In this document: piece after piece, positions 36,014 to 44,284 of the stretch | Layout: each line of letters begins with the position of its first letter | How positions within the stretch are numbered: the stretch's first letter is position 1 | Assembly (NCBI RefSeq): GCF_024054555.1 | Contig: NZ_JAMXLY010000014.1 | Span: 1-64,000 of the forward strand | Reading direction: 5' to 3' | DNA length: 64,000 nucleotides | Origin: Segatella cerevisiae | GTDB lineage: Bacteria > Bacteroidota > Bacteroidia > Bacteroidales > Bacteroidaceae | Program-made: the position numbers and the translations under genes | The notes under the pieces: model-generated | Told to the model about the DNA's origin: nothing | Databases searched by the model: none | What the model saw: only the letters and a program-made list of their open reading frames with translations

Positions 36014-37393
36014 ATGGAAGTATTTTTGATCAGATTGCTCCAGTTCATATTGTCAATCTCTCTCCTGGTACTGCTTCACGAACTCGGTCACTTCACAGCT
36101 GCCAAGATTTTTGGGGTAAGAGTACTGAAATTCTATCTTTTCTTTGATCCTTGGTTTCATCTTTTCGAGTTTAAGCCGAAGAACAGCGAGACGACTTATG
36201 GAATAGGCTGGCTTCCTCTGGGAGGATACACCGAAATAGCCGGTATGGTCGATGAGAGTTTCGATACGGAGCAGTTACATAAACCTGCCCAACCTTGGGA
36301 ATTTCGGAGCAAACCGGCCTGGCAGCGCCTCATCATCATGGTGGCAGGCGTATTCGTCAATTTCATATTGGCACTATTCATCTACTCAATGATCATGTTC
36401 CATTGGGGAGATACCTATATCGCAGCAAAGGACATGACATACGGTTTCCAGTTTAATCAGGAAGCCAAATCTTACGGTTTCCAGGACCACGACATTCTTC
36501 TAGGTACAGACCGGGGAACCTTCAAGGACTTCAATGCCGACCTGTACAGAAACCTCAGCAAGGCGAAGACCTGTGATGTCCTGCGCAAAGGCCGTAAGGT
36601 GACGATCAAACTTCCCGGCGGCATGAACATGTTGGAAATGCTCAAGACATCCCCACAGTTCGTCCGTCCCTACTATCCTGCCAAGATCGACAGCGTAGCG
36701 AAGGGTGTCCCGGCAGCAAAGATCGGTATGAGGAAAGGGGACATCATCCTGGCTGTCAACGGTAAGAAGGTAGAAACTACTTTTGACGTCACTGACATAC
36801 TGAAAGCAAAGTCACAGGATGTCAATAAGGGCATGACCCATCAGGACAGTGTCAACATCCTGACGATCCCCATCGTGTTCCGCCATGCCGGCAGTGCGAA
36901 AGTAGATACGACGAAGGTGACACTTACGGGAGATGCAAAACTGGGCGTCGTCTTCGCTACGCCCACCATCAACCAATATAAGAAGACCCACACCAGTTAT
37001 GGCTTCCTCGCCAGTTTCCCTGCAGGAGTCAAGTACGGTTGGGATGTGCTGAAAGGTTATGTCGGAGACATGAAATACATATTCTCCAGTGACGGCGTAA
37101 AGAGTTTAGGCGGTTTCGGTGCCATCGGCAGTCTGTTTCCACCTACCTGGGACTGGTATATGTTCTGGAAAATGACCGCTTTCCTCAGTATCATCCTGGC
37201 ATTCATGAACATTCTGCCTATCCCCGCATTGGATGGCGGGCACGTCTTATTCCTGCTCTATGAGATCATCACACATCGAAAACCGAGTGAGAAATTCCTC
37301 GTCAGGGCAGAAGCGGTCGGAATAGGTATTCTACTGTTGCTACTGGTAGTCGCGAATCTGAATGATGTCCTGCGATGGCTGGGCGTCATGTAG
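36014..37393 (+). CDS. rseP: Site-2 intramembrane zinc metalloprotease RseP
   Basis: Cleaves membrane-embedded substrates such as anti-sigma factors. The 459-residue protein has the HELGH zinc motif at residues 22-26 in the first membrane helix and the third ligand motif ALDGGHVLF near the C-terminus. Between them lie a degenerate PDZ region and a better PDZ domain (about residues 225-300, GMRKGDIILAVNGKK). Last gene of the murA-rimM-dxr-rseP run and followed by a strong terminator. Confidence 0.95.
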   Translation: MEVFLIRLLQFILSISLLVLLHELGHFTAAKIFGVRVLKFYLFFDPWFHLFEFKPKNSETTYGIGWLPLGGYTEIAGMVDESFDTEQLHKPAQPWEFRSKPAWQRLIIMVAGVFVNFILALFIYSMIMFHWGDTYIAAKDMTYGFQFNQEAKSYGFQDHDILLGTDRGTFKDFNADLYRNLSKAKTCDVLRKGRKVTIKLPGGMNMLEMLKTSPQFVRPYYPAKIDSVAKGVPAAKIGMRKGDIILAVNGKKVETTFDVTDILKAKSQDVNKGMTHQDSVNILTIPIVFRHAGSAKVDTTKVTLTGDAKLGVVFATPTINQYKKTHTSYGFLASFPAGVKYGWDVLKGYVGDMKYIFSSDGVKSLGGFGAIGSLFPPTWDWYMFWKMTAFLSIILAFMNILPIPALDGGHVLFLLYEIITHRKPSEKFLVRAEAVGIGILLLLLVVANLNDVLRWLGVM

Positions 37394-37456
37394 CGGCACA
37401 TCTGTCAAACACGGAGACAAGCATCGGGAAATACTTCACGGAATACCATAATTGAC

Positions 37457-37499
37457 AAAGAGAAAGGATCCTCTATCACGGGGGATCCTTTCTCTTTTT
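37457..37499 (+). terminator. Intrinsic terminator after rseP
   Basis: A perfect 15-bp stem (left arm AAAGAGAAAGGATCC at 37457-37471, right arm at 37483-37497) with an 11-base loop, ending in TTTTT. It closes the housekeeping run. Confidence 0.9.
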
Positions 37500-37534
37500 A
37501 TATTCAAACCCTAAAGAGTATCAGATAGCCGAGA

Positions 37535-37644
37535 CACCATCAGAAAGGTCGACCTTCTTCCATTCAACTCCATCCTCGTTCATTTCTGACATAAGATCCA
37601 ATATCACCCATCAGAAGGTCGACCTTATTCCATTCAACTCCATC
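37535..37644. repeat. Pair of 40-bp direct repeats with 12-bp palindromes
   Basis: Two copies of a 40-bp unit lie at 37535-37574 and 37605-37644, 70 bp apart, differing by one substitution and two single-base indels. Each contains the perfect 12-bp palindrome AAGGTCGACCTT (37545-37556 and 37615-37626) followed by CCATTCAACTCCATC. They sit in the 472-bp gap between rseP and gltB, downstream of the terminator and 175-285 bp upstream of the gltB promoter. The rest of the gap, A+T-rich, holds nothing else recognised. Confidence 0.85.
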
Positions 37645-37818
37645 TCTATTTTCATCATCGAAAAACAGTTCAGAATAGAGAAGAGATTCTAAAGCAATCC
37701 TAAAGGATTTTTATGACAAAAATGCTTATATTTATTAATTTCTGATGCAGAATGAGAAATATTCAAAGAAATCCCGCATATTTTATCAATTTCATATTGC
37801 AATCTGAAAGTTTATTTG

Positions 37819-37826
37819 TACTTTTG
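37819..37826 (+). promoter_or_regulatory. -7 box for gltBD
   Basis: TACTTTTG matches TAnnTTTG, 39 bp before the gltB ATG at 37866. The -33 region is poor (TTGC rather than TTTG near 37797), which would be consistent with a promoter needing an activator. Confidence 0.65.
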
Positions 37827-37865
37827 TATCCCATTTGATAGAGAAATCAGCAAAACCCGAATTAT

Positions 37866-40800
37866 ATGCAACAAGTAAAGAGAGATGGATTGTATGATGC
37901 CGCCAATGAGCATGATGCTTGTGGTGTCGGCATGGTAGTAAATATCCATGGAAACAAAAGTCATGAACTCGTCGACAATGCCCTGAAGGTTTTGGAAAAT
38001 CTTCGCCATCGTGGTGCTGAAGGAGCAGATGGAAAGACCGGAGATGGTGCCGGCATACTGCTCCAGATCCCTCATGAGTTCATTCTGCTTCAAGGTATTC
38101 CTGTTCCAGAAAAAGGCAAATATGGCACAGGATTAGTTTTTTTGCCCAAAGATGAAAAACGCCAACAAGAGATCCTCGCCATTATGATCGAGGAAATCGA
38201 ACGTGAAGGTCTCTCGCTGATGCATCTGAGAAATGTCCCCACCAACTCAGACTGTCTTGGCGAGGCTGCATCTGCCAGTGAACCTGACATCAAACAGGTT
38301 TTCATCACAGGCGTGACAGATGACAAACTCGATTCTTTCGAACGCATGCTCTACACGGTCAGGAAAAAGATCGAGCAACGCGTACCTGATAAAGACTTTT
38401 ATATCTGTTCCTTATCGAGCAAGACCATTGTTTACAAGGGGATGCTCTCCAGCCTCCAATTGCGCCAGTACTATCCTGACCTGACCAACAACTACTTTAC
38501 CAGTGGTCTAGCACTTGTACACAGTCGGTTCAGCACGAATACCTTCCCGACATGGAGTCTGGCACAACCTTTCCGCTTTCTCTGTCACAATGGTGAGATC
38601 AACACCATCCGAGGCAACAGGAGTTGGATGAAAGCCCGTGAATCTGTCCTTTCTTCCAAGGCACTCGGAAATATCAAGAACATATCCCCTATCCTGCAAC
38701 CCGGAATGAGTGATTCCGCCAGTTTGGACAATGCATTGGAATTCTTCGTCATGAGCGGATTGTCATTGCCCCATGCAATGGCAGTGCTCATACCTGAGAG
38801 TTTTAATGACAAGAACCCTATCTCTGACGAACTCAAGGCTTTCTATGAGTACTACTCCATCCTGATGGAGCCGTGGGACGGCCCGGCAGCACTGATGTTC
38901 AGTGACGGCCGTTATGCAGGAGGCATGCTGGACCGTAACGGCCTCAGACCTGCACGCTATGTCATCACTAAGAATGACACGATGGTTGTCGCCTCTGAAG
39001 TGGGTGTCATGGATTTCGAGGCGAGTGAGGTCGTCAAGAAAGGCCGCCTGAAACCGGGTAAGATACTTTTGGTAGATACGAAAGAGGGCAAGATCTACTA
39101 TGATGATGAAATCAAGGAACAATTAGCCGCTGAACACCCCTATCGGGAATGGCTGAAAGAGAACCGGATACAATTAGAAAACATACACAGCGGGCGTAAG
39201 GTTCCTAACAATATCGACAACCTGATCAGAAAAGAAGTTGAATTCGGCTTTGGTGCCGAGGATGTCAACGATACCATCATCCCGATGGCTACACAAGCCA
39301 AGGAACCTACCAGTTCAATGGGAAATGATACCCCTCTGGCAGTCTTGTCTGACAAACCTCAGACTTTCTTCAACTATTTCAGGCAGCAATTCGCCCAAGT
39401 GACCAACCCGGCAATCGATCCTATCCGCGAAAAACTCGTCATGAGTCTGACGGAATATATCGGCAGGGTCGGAAGGGGCATATTGAATCCGGACGCTTCC
39501 AACTGCAAGATGGTCAGATTGCCTTATCCTATTTTGACGAACGGACAACTCGACCTTCTGTGCAATATCAGATACAAAGGATTCAAGACCATCAAACTCC
39601 CGATTCTCTTCGAGCGCTCCAAGGGTGAAGAAGGTCTCCATGAAGCCTTGGAAGACTTGTGTCAGAAAGCAGAAAAGAGCGTTGACGACGGATACAATTA
39701 TATCATCCTCAGCGACCGCAATGTCGATGAGGAACATGTTGCCATCCCATCGCTGCTCGCCACCAGTGCTGTACACCACTATCTGATAGAGGTGGGCAAA
39801 CGTGTGCAGACGGCTTTGATTGTGGAGAGTGCTGAGATCCGAGAGGTTACTCATGCCGCCTTACTACTGGGTTATGGAGCATCGGCTCTATGTCCTTACT
39901 TGACTTATGCTATCCTCTACGACCTCGTCAAACGGGGGAAGATCCAGGAAAACTATGCTACAGCTGAAAGCAACTATATCGAGGCTGTCAAGAAGGGCCT
40001 GTTGAAGATCATGGCAAAAATGGGCATCTCCACTATCAGGAGTTACCGCGGTGCACAGATCTTCGAAGCCATCGGGCTGTCCGAGAACCTGCTCAAGGCC
40101 TATTTCGGGACAGACATCAGTACGATCGGCGGCATCGGCCTCAAGCAAATCGCCAAAGACGCCATCGCCATGCACGACAAAGCTTTCGACAAGAAAGAGA
40201 AATACGATTTCCTTCCGAATCTCGGAGAGCAGCATTATCGCAAAGACGGTATCCTGCATGCCTGGAATCCGGAAACGATTGCAACGTTACAACTTGCGAC
40301 GCGTACAGGAGACTATCAGTTGTTCAAGAAATTCGAGAATCTAGTCGATCAGAAACCTAAGCCAATATTCCTGCGCGACTTTCTGGAAGTCAAGAGCAAC
40401 CGCAAACCTATTCCAATCGATGAAGTAGAGCCTGTAGAGCAGATCGTCAAGCATTTCGTCACCGCAGCTATGAGTTTCGGAGCACTTTCCAAGGAAGCCC
40501 ACGAATCGCTGACATTGGCAATGAACTCCTTGGGAACGCGGAGCAATACGGGTGAAGGCGGAGAAGACAGTTACCGCTTCCACAATACGATAGACGGTAT
40601 CAGTTTGTCGAACAAGACCAAGCAGGTTGCCAGTGGTCGTTTCGGTGTGACAACAGAATATCTGATCAATGCAGAAGAAATCCAAATCAAGATAGCACAG
40701 GGTGCAAAACCTGGAGAAGGCGGACAATTGCCCGGTTTTAAGGTGGATGAAGTGATCGCCCGGACGCGCCACTCCATTCCCGGCATTTCCCTGATCTCTC

Positions 40801-42353
40801 CTCCCCCACACCACGACATCTATTCGATTGAAGACCTGAAACAGTTGATCTTCGACCTGAAGAATGTCAATCCAAATGCTATCATCAGTGTCAAACTCGC
40901 AGCAGAAAGCGGTGTAGGCACAATCGCCGCAGGAGTTGTAAAGGCCAAGGCTGACCTTGTGGCGATCTCCGGTGCCGAAGGTGGTACGGGTGCCACACCT
41001 GCGTCCAGCAGACGCTGGGCAGGCATCTCTCCCGAGATAGGACTGTCTGAGACCCAACAGACATTGGTCAAGAACGGTCTCCGCTCTTTGGTGCGCCTGC
41101 AAGTCGACGGTCAGTTGAAGACCGGACGGGACATCATCGTCATGGCTTTGCTGGGTGCAGAGGAATTCAGTTTCGGAACGGCACCCCTGATCACTCTGGG
41201 CTGTGTCATGATGAGGAAATGCAACAAGAACACATGCCCGATGGGTGTCGCTACCCAGGATCCCAAACTGCGTGCGCATTTCCGCGGCGACTACCATTAC
41301 GTCATCAACTATTTCACGTTCCTGGCCCAACAGGTGCGGGAGTATCTGGCTGAAATGGGATACAAGACATTAAATGAAATTGTCGGACATACCGAGTTCT
41401 TGTCACAAAAGAAGGTGACTAATCCTAAATATGAGACACTCGACTTCAGTAGAATGCTCTTTAAGGAAAAGGGAGACTCCAGTCTATACTGCACGAAGAA
41501 ACAGGATAACGACTTGAGCAATATCCTCGATCACCAGTTGATCAACGGCTCTCAAAAGGCTATCGATCATCAGGAAGAAGTCAATCTGGACTTCACGATC
41601 CGCAATACAGACCGTGCCGTTGGCACCATGCTCAGTGGCGTCATCACGAAGAAATACGGAGCAGAAGGACTCCCTGAAGATACCATCAATGTCAAATTCA
41701 AAGGGTCTGCAGGACAGAGTTTCGGCGCCTTTCTGGTCAAAGGCGTTGACTTCAAACTGGAAGGTGAGACCAACGATTACTTCGGCAAAGGCTTGAGTGG
41801 CGGAAGAATATCCATCGCTCCTCCTATCCGCTCCAACTACAATGCTGAGGACAATGTCATCGCAGGTAACACAGGACTCTACGGAGCCACAAGCGGAGAA
41901 CTCTATATCAATGGTCAGGTGGGCGAACGCTTCGCCGTACGCAATTCCGGTGCCATTGCTGTCATAGAAGGCGCAGGTGACCACTGCTGCGAGTATATGA
42001 CAGGAGGAAGAGTCGTCGTACTGGGGACCACCGGCCGCAACTTTGCAGCAGGTATGAGTGGCGGTGTCGCATACGTATGGGACAAGAAGCACAATTTCGA
42101 CTACTTCTGCAATATGGATATGGTCGAAATCAATCTCGTAGAGGAGACCAGTTACAGAAAAGAACTGCATGAACTCATCCGACAGCATTATCTCTATACG
42201 GGTTCCAAACTTGCCCGTATGATGGTGGATGACTGGAACCACTATGTGGAAGAATTCATCCAGGTAGTACCTATCGAATACAAGAGGGTACTGCAGGAAG
42301 AACAAGTCAGAAAACTGCAACAGAAGATTGCAGATATGCAACGTGATTATTAA
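37866..42353 (+). CDS. gltB: Glutamate synthase large subunit
   Basis: Transfers the amide nitrogen of glutamine to 2-oxoglutarate, giving two glutamates. The 1495-residue protein has an N-terminal class II glutaminase domain whose nucleophile is Cys19 (HDACGVGMVV), so 18 residues are removed on maturation. A central domain, an FMN-binding synthase domain (about residues 800-1200) and a beta-helix C-terminal domain follow. The [3Fe-4S] motif CNKNTCPMG is near residue 1120, and the GAEGGTGATPAS segment binds FMN/2-oxoglutarate. It is followed by gltD after 66 bp. Pairs with glnN in this window for the GS-GOGAT cycle. Confidence 0.97.
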   Translation: MQQVKRDGLYDAANEHDACGVGMVVNIHGNKSHELVDNALKVLENLRHRGAEGADGKTGDGAGILLQIPHEFILLQGIPVPEKGKYGTGLVFLPKDEKRQQEILAIMIEEIEREGLSLMHLRNVPTNSDCLGEAASASEPDIKQVFITGVTDDKLDSFERMLYTVRKKIEQRVPDKDFYICSLSSKTIVYKGMLSSLQLRQYYPDLTNNYFTSGLALVHSRFSTNTFPTWSLAQPFRFLCHNGEINTIRGNRSWMKARESVLSSKALGNIKNISPILQPGMSDSASLDNALEFFVMSGLSLPHAMAVLIPESFNDKNPISDELKAFYEYYSILMEPWDGPAALMFSDGRYAGGMLDRNGLRPARYVITKNDTMVVASEVGVMDFEASEVVKKGRLKPGKILLVDTKEGKIYYDDEIKEQLAAEHPYREWLKENRIQLENIHSGRKVPNNIDNLIRKEVEFGFGAEDVNDTIIPMATQAKEPTSSMGNDTPLAVLSDKPQTFFNYFRQQFAQVTNPAIDPIREKLVMSLTEYIGRVGRGILNPDASNCKMVRLPYPILTNGQLDLLCNIRYKGFKTIKLPILFERSKGEEGLHEALEDLCQKAEKSVDDGYNYIILSDRNVDEEHVAIPSLLATSAVHHYLIEVGKRVQTALIVESAEIREVTHAALLLGYGASALCPYLTYAILYDLVKRGKIQENYATAESNYIEAVKKGLLKIMAKMGISTIRSYRGAQIFEAIGLSENLLKAYFGTDISTIGGIGLKQIAKDAIAMHDKAFDKKEKYDFLPNLGEQHYRKDGILHAWNPETIATLQLATRTGDYQLFKKFENLVDQKPKPIFLRDFLEVKSNRKPIPIDEVEPVEQIVKHFVTAAMSFGALSKEAHESLTLAMNSLGTRSNTGEGGEDSYRFHNTIDGISLSNKTKQVASGRFGVTTEYLINAEEIQIKIAQGAKPGEGGQLPGFKVDEVIARTRHSIPGISLISPPPHHDIYSIEDLKQLIFDLKNVNPNAIISVKLAAESGVGTIAAGVVKAKADLVAISGAEGGTGATPASSRRWAGISPEIGLSETQQTLVKNGLRSLVRLQVDGQLKTGRDIIVMALLGAEEFSFGTAPLITLGCVMMRKCNKNTCPMGVATQDPKLRAHFRGDYHYVINYFTFLAQQVREYLAEMGYKTLNEIVGHTEFLSQKKVTNPKYETLDFSRMLFKEKGDSSLYCTKKQDNDLSNILDHQLINGSQKAIDHQEEVNLDFTIRNTDRAVGTMLSGVITKKYGAEGLPEDTINVKFKGSAGQSFGAFLVKGVDFKLEGETNDYFGKGLSGGRISIAPPIRSNYNAEDNVIAGNTGLYGATSGELYINGQVGERFAVRNSGAIAVIEGAGDHCCEYMTGGRVVVLGTTGRNFAAGMSGGVAYVWDKKHNFDYFCNMDMVEINLVEETSYRKELHELIRQHYLYTGSKLARMMVDDWNHYVEEFIQVVPIEYKRVLQEEQVRKLQQKIADMQRDY

Positions 42354-42419
42354 ATTCGCCCCACGCCTGTCAGGAACCTTCAAGGCAAACTGGCAGGCAG
42401 GGAATGAAAGGAAAAGAAA

Positions 42420-43766
42420 ATGGGAAATCCAAAAGTATTTTTAACTATACCGAGAAAAGAAGCCGGTTACAGACCAGTTCACGACCGAATACATGATTTC
42501 GGGGAAGTGGAACAGACTTTGAACAGCAATGACCGCCAGTTACAGGCATCCCGATGCATGGACTGTGGTGTCCCTTTTTGCAATTGGTCCTGCCCTTTGG
42601 ACAATAAGATTCCGGAATGGAATGACGCTGTCTATAAAGGTGACTGGCAGTTGGCTTATAAGATCCTGACCTCCACCAATGACTTTCCTGAGTTTACAGG
42701 ACGCATTTGTCCGGGCCTATGCGAAAAGGCGTGTGTATTGAACCTCATGCTTCATGAGCCGACCACGAACAGGGAAAACGAGTGTGCCATCGTAGAGCAT
42801 GCTTTCGAAGAGAATTTCGTCCAGCCCAATATCCCTGAACGCAATGGGATGAAGGTGTGTGTCATAGGCGCAGGACCTGCAGGTTTATCCGCTGCAACGC
42901 GATTGAATCAGGCCGGTTATCAGGTGACCGTACTCGAAGCTCGTGAAAACAATGGCGGGCTGCTGCGCTTCGGCATTCCGAATTTCAAACTGAACAAGGA
43001 GATCATTGACCGCAGGATCAAGATTCTTGAGAAGGAAGGGATCGTATTCAAATACAATCAGAAAATAGACACGACTAAACTCCCCGGGAATTATGATGCG
43101 TACGTCATCGCAACGGGAACACCGGTCGCACGTGACATGAAAGTACCGGGCAGAGACCTGGACGGCATCTATTTGGCACTGCAATTGCTGTCCCAGCAGA
43201 ACCGTGTCCTTGCCGGACAGGAATTCAGCAAAGAAGAACGCATTACAGGAAAAGGAAAAGACGTGCTTGTCATCGGCGGCGGCGATACCGGATCGGATTG
43301 TATCGGAACCGTTCACAGGCAAGGTGCCAAGAGCGTGACGCAAATAGAGATCATGCCCAAACCGCCTGTAGGTCCTGAAGATCCCAAGAATCCTTGGCCG
43401 AATTGGCCGAGAACATTGAAGGTCACTTCAAGTCATGAAGAAGGCTGTACACGGCGATGGAACATCAACACTTTGGAATTCCTCGGCAAGAACGGCAAAC
43501 TGACGGGTGTTAAGGTCCAACCCATCACATGGGTGCCTAATCCTGAGGGAGGACGCCCACTAATGAAACCTGCAGGCGAACCTGAGATCATCAAGGCGCA
43601 AATGGTCCTGCTGGCAATGGGATTCCTCCGGCCACAGCAACCTGATTTTGCAAAGAATGTGTTTGTTGCAGGTGATGCTGCCAGCGGTGCGTCATTGGTC
43701 GTACGGGCTATGGCCAGTGGCCGTGAAGCAGCGGAGAAAGTAGACGCATTTCTGCAGAAGAAGTAA
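42420..43766 (+). CDS. gltD: Glutamate synthase small subunit
   Basis: Supplies electrons from NAD(P)H through FAD and two [4Fe-4S] clusters to the large subunit. The 448-residue protein has the N-terminal cluster motifs CMDCGVPFCNWSCPLDN and CPGLCEKAC, the FAD motif GAGPAGLSAATRL near residue 150 and the NAD(P)H motif GGGDTGSD near residue 285. The C-terminal FVAGDAASGASLVVRAM closes the FAD site. A strong terminator lies 85 bp downstream. Confidence 0.97.
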   Translation: MGNPKVFLTIPRKEAGYRPVHDRIHDFGEVEQTLNSNDRQLQASRCMDCGVPFCNWSCPLDNKIPEWNDAVYKGDWQLAYKILTSTNDFPEFTGRICPGLCEKACVLNLMLHEPTTNRENECAIVEHAFEENFVQPNIPERNGMKVCVIGAGPAGLSAATRLNQAGYQVTVLEARENNGGLLRFGIPNFKLNKEIIDRRIKILEKEGIVFKYNQKIDTTKLPGNYDAYVIATGTPVARDMKVPGRDLDGIYLALQLLSQQNRVLAGQEFSKEERITGKGKDVLVIGGGDTGSDCIGTVHRQGAKSVTQIEIMPKPPVGPEDPKNPWPNWPRTLKVTSSHEEGCTRRWNINTLEFLGKNGKLTGVKVQPITWVPNPEGGRPLMKPAGEPEIIKAQMVLLAMGFLRPQQPDFAKNVFVAGDAASGASLVVRAMASGREAAEKVDAFLQKK

Positions 43767-43850
43767 GCAGAATATGACTTTTGCATAAAAACTCAAATAG
43801 AGACGGATTGTTGCTGTCAAAAAAGGCTGCATCAATCAGATAGAGAAAAG

Positions 43851-43891
43851 GCCATTGACAACCCCATGAGGGTGTGCCAATGGCTTTTTTA
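43851..43891 (+). terminator. Intrinsic terminator after gltD
   Basis: Outer stem GCCATTG (43851-43857) with CAATGGC (43878-43884), inner ACCC/GGGT stem, then a run of T. It closes the gltBD operon. Confidence 0.85.
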
Positions 43892-43951
43892 TTTTCAGGA
43901 AACGCCCTCACCAATTTTTCTTCAAGTATAAATCTACAACCGATTCAGGGG

Positions 43952-44094
43952 GTTCGGAAAGGTCTAATCTACCCTTCGAGAAAGGGAGGTTCTACCATTC
44001 GAGAAAGGCAGGCCCTTGTTTCGAGAAAGTCAGCGCTCTCTTTCTCGAAAGATAAAATCGTTTTTCGAGAAAGGCTTTCGGCGCCTTTTCGCTG
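43952..44094. repeat. Regularly spaced 10-bp element array, copy 2
   Basis: Clear elements start at 43974, 43997, 44019, 44041 and 44063: CTTCGAGAAA, ATTCGAGAAA, TTTCGAGAAA, TTTCTCGAAA and TTTCGAGAAA. Spacing is 23, 22, 22 and 22 bp. Degenerate copies fit the same phase at 43952 (GTTCGGAAAG) and 44085 (CTTTTCGCTG). Spacers are 12-13 bp and unrelated. Four of five point one way and one (44041) is inverted. It fills much of the 518-bp gap between gltD and the phosphate transporter, after the gltD terminator and before the transporter promoter. This is the same element and the same period as the array near 17.6 kb. Confidence 0.87.
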
Positions 44095-44260
44095 AGGTGT
44101 CAGAAGTATTGGGAAAAGGACAACTTTCACTAATAACCGTTTGCTCTATCCCCACGATGTCGCGCCTTTACATCTTTAGAAAGGCTTCAACAAAATCATT
44201 AAAAAATCTTCCGTAATCAGATTGTAACTTACATTTAAACATCCCGTAACATCCGTGACT

Positions 44261-44268
44261 TATCTTTG
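44261..44268 (+). promoter_or_regulatory. -7 box for the phosphate transporter gene
   Basis: TATCTTTG is a perfect -7 box 16 bp before the ATG at 44285. The -33 box is not convincing. Confidence 0.65.
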
Positions 44269-44284
44269 CACTTAAAATAACGGA

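Noticed and set aside
40341-41330. 329-residue minus-strand ORF inside gltB
   Set aside because: Antisense to a highly conserved gene; a reading-frame shadow, like many others over the strongly biased coding regions.
43874-44216. Short plus-strand ORFs across the element array near 44 kb
   Set aside because: They arise from the repeat and terminator sequence, with no start signal or family match.
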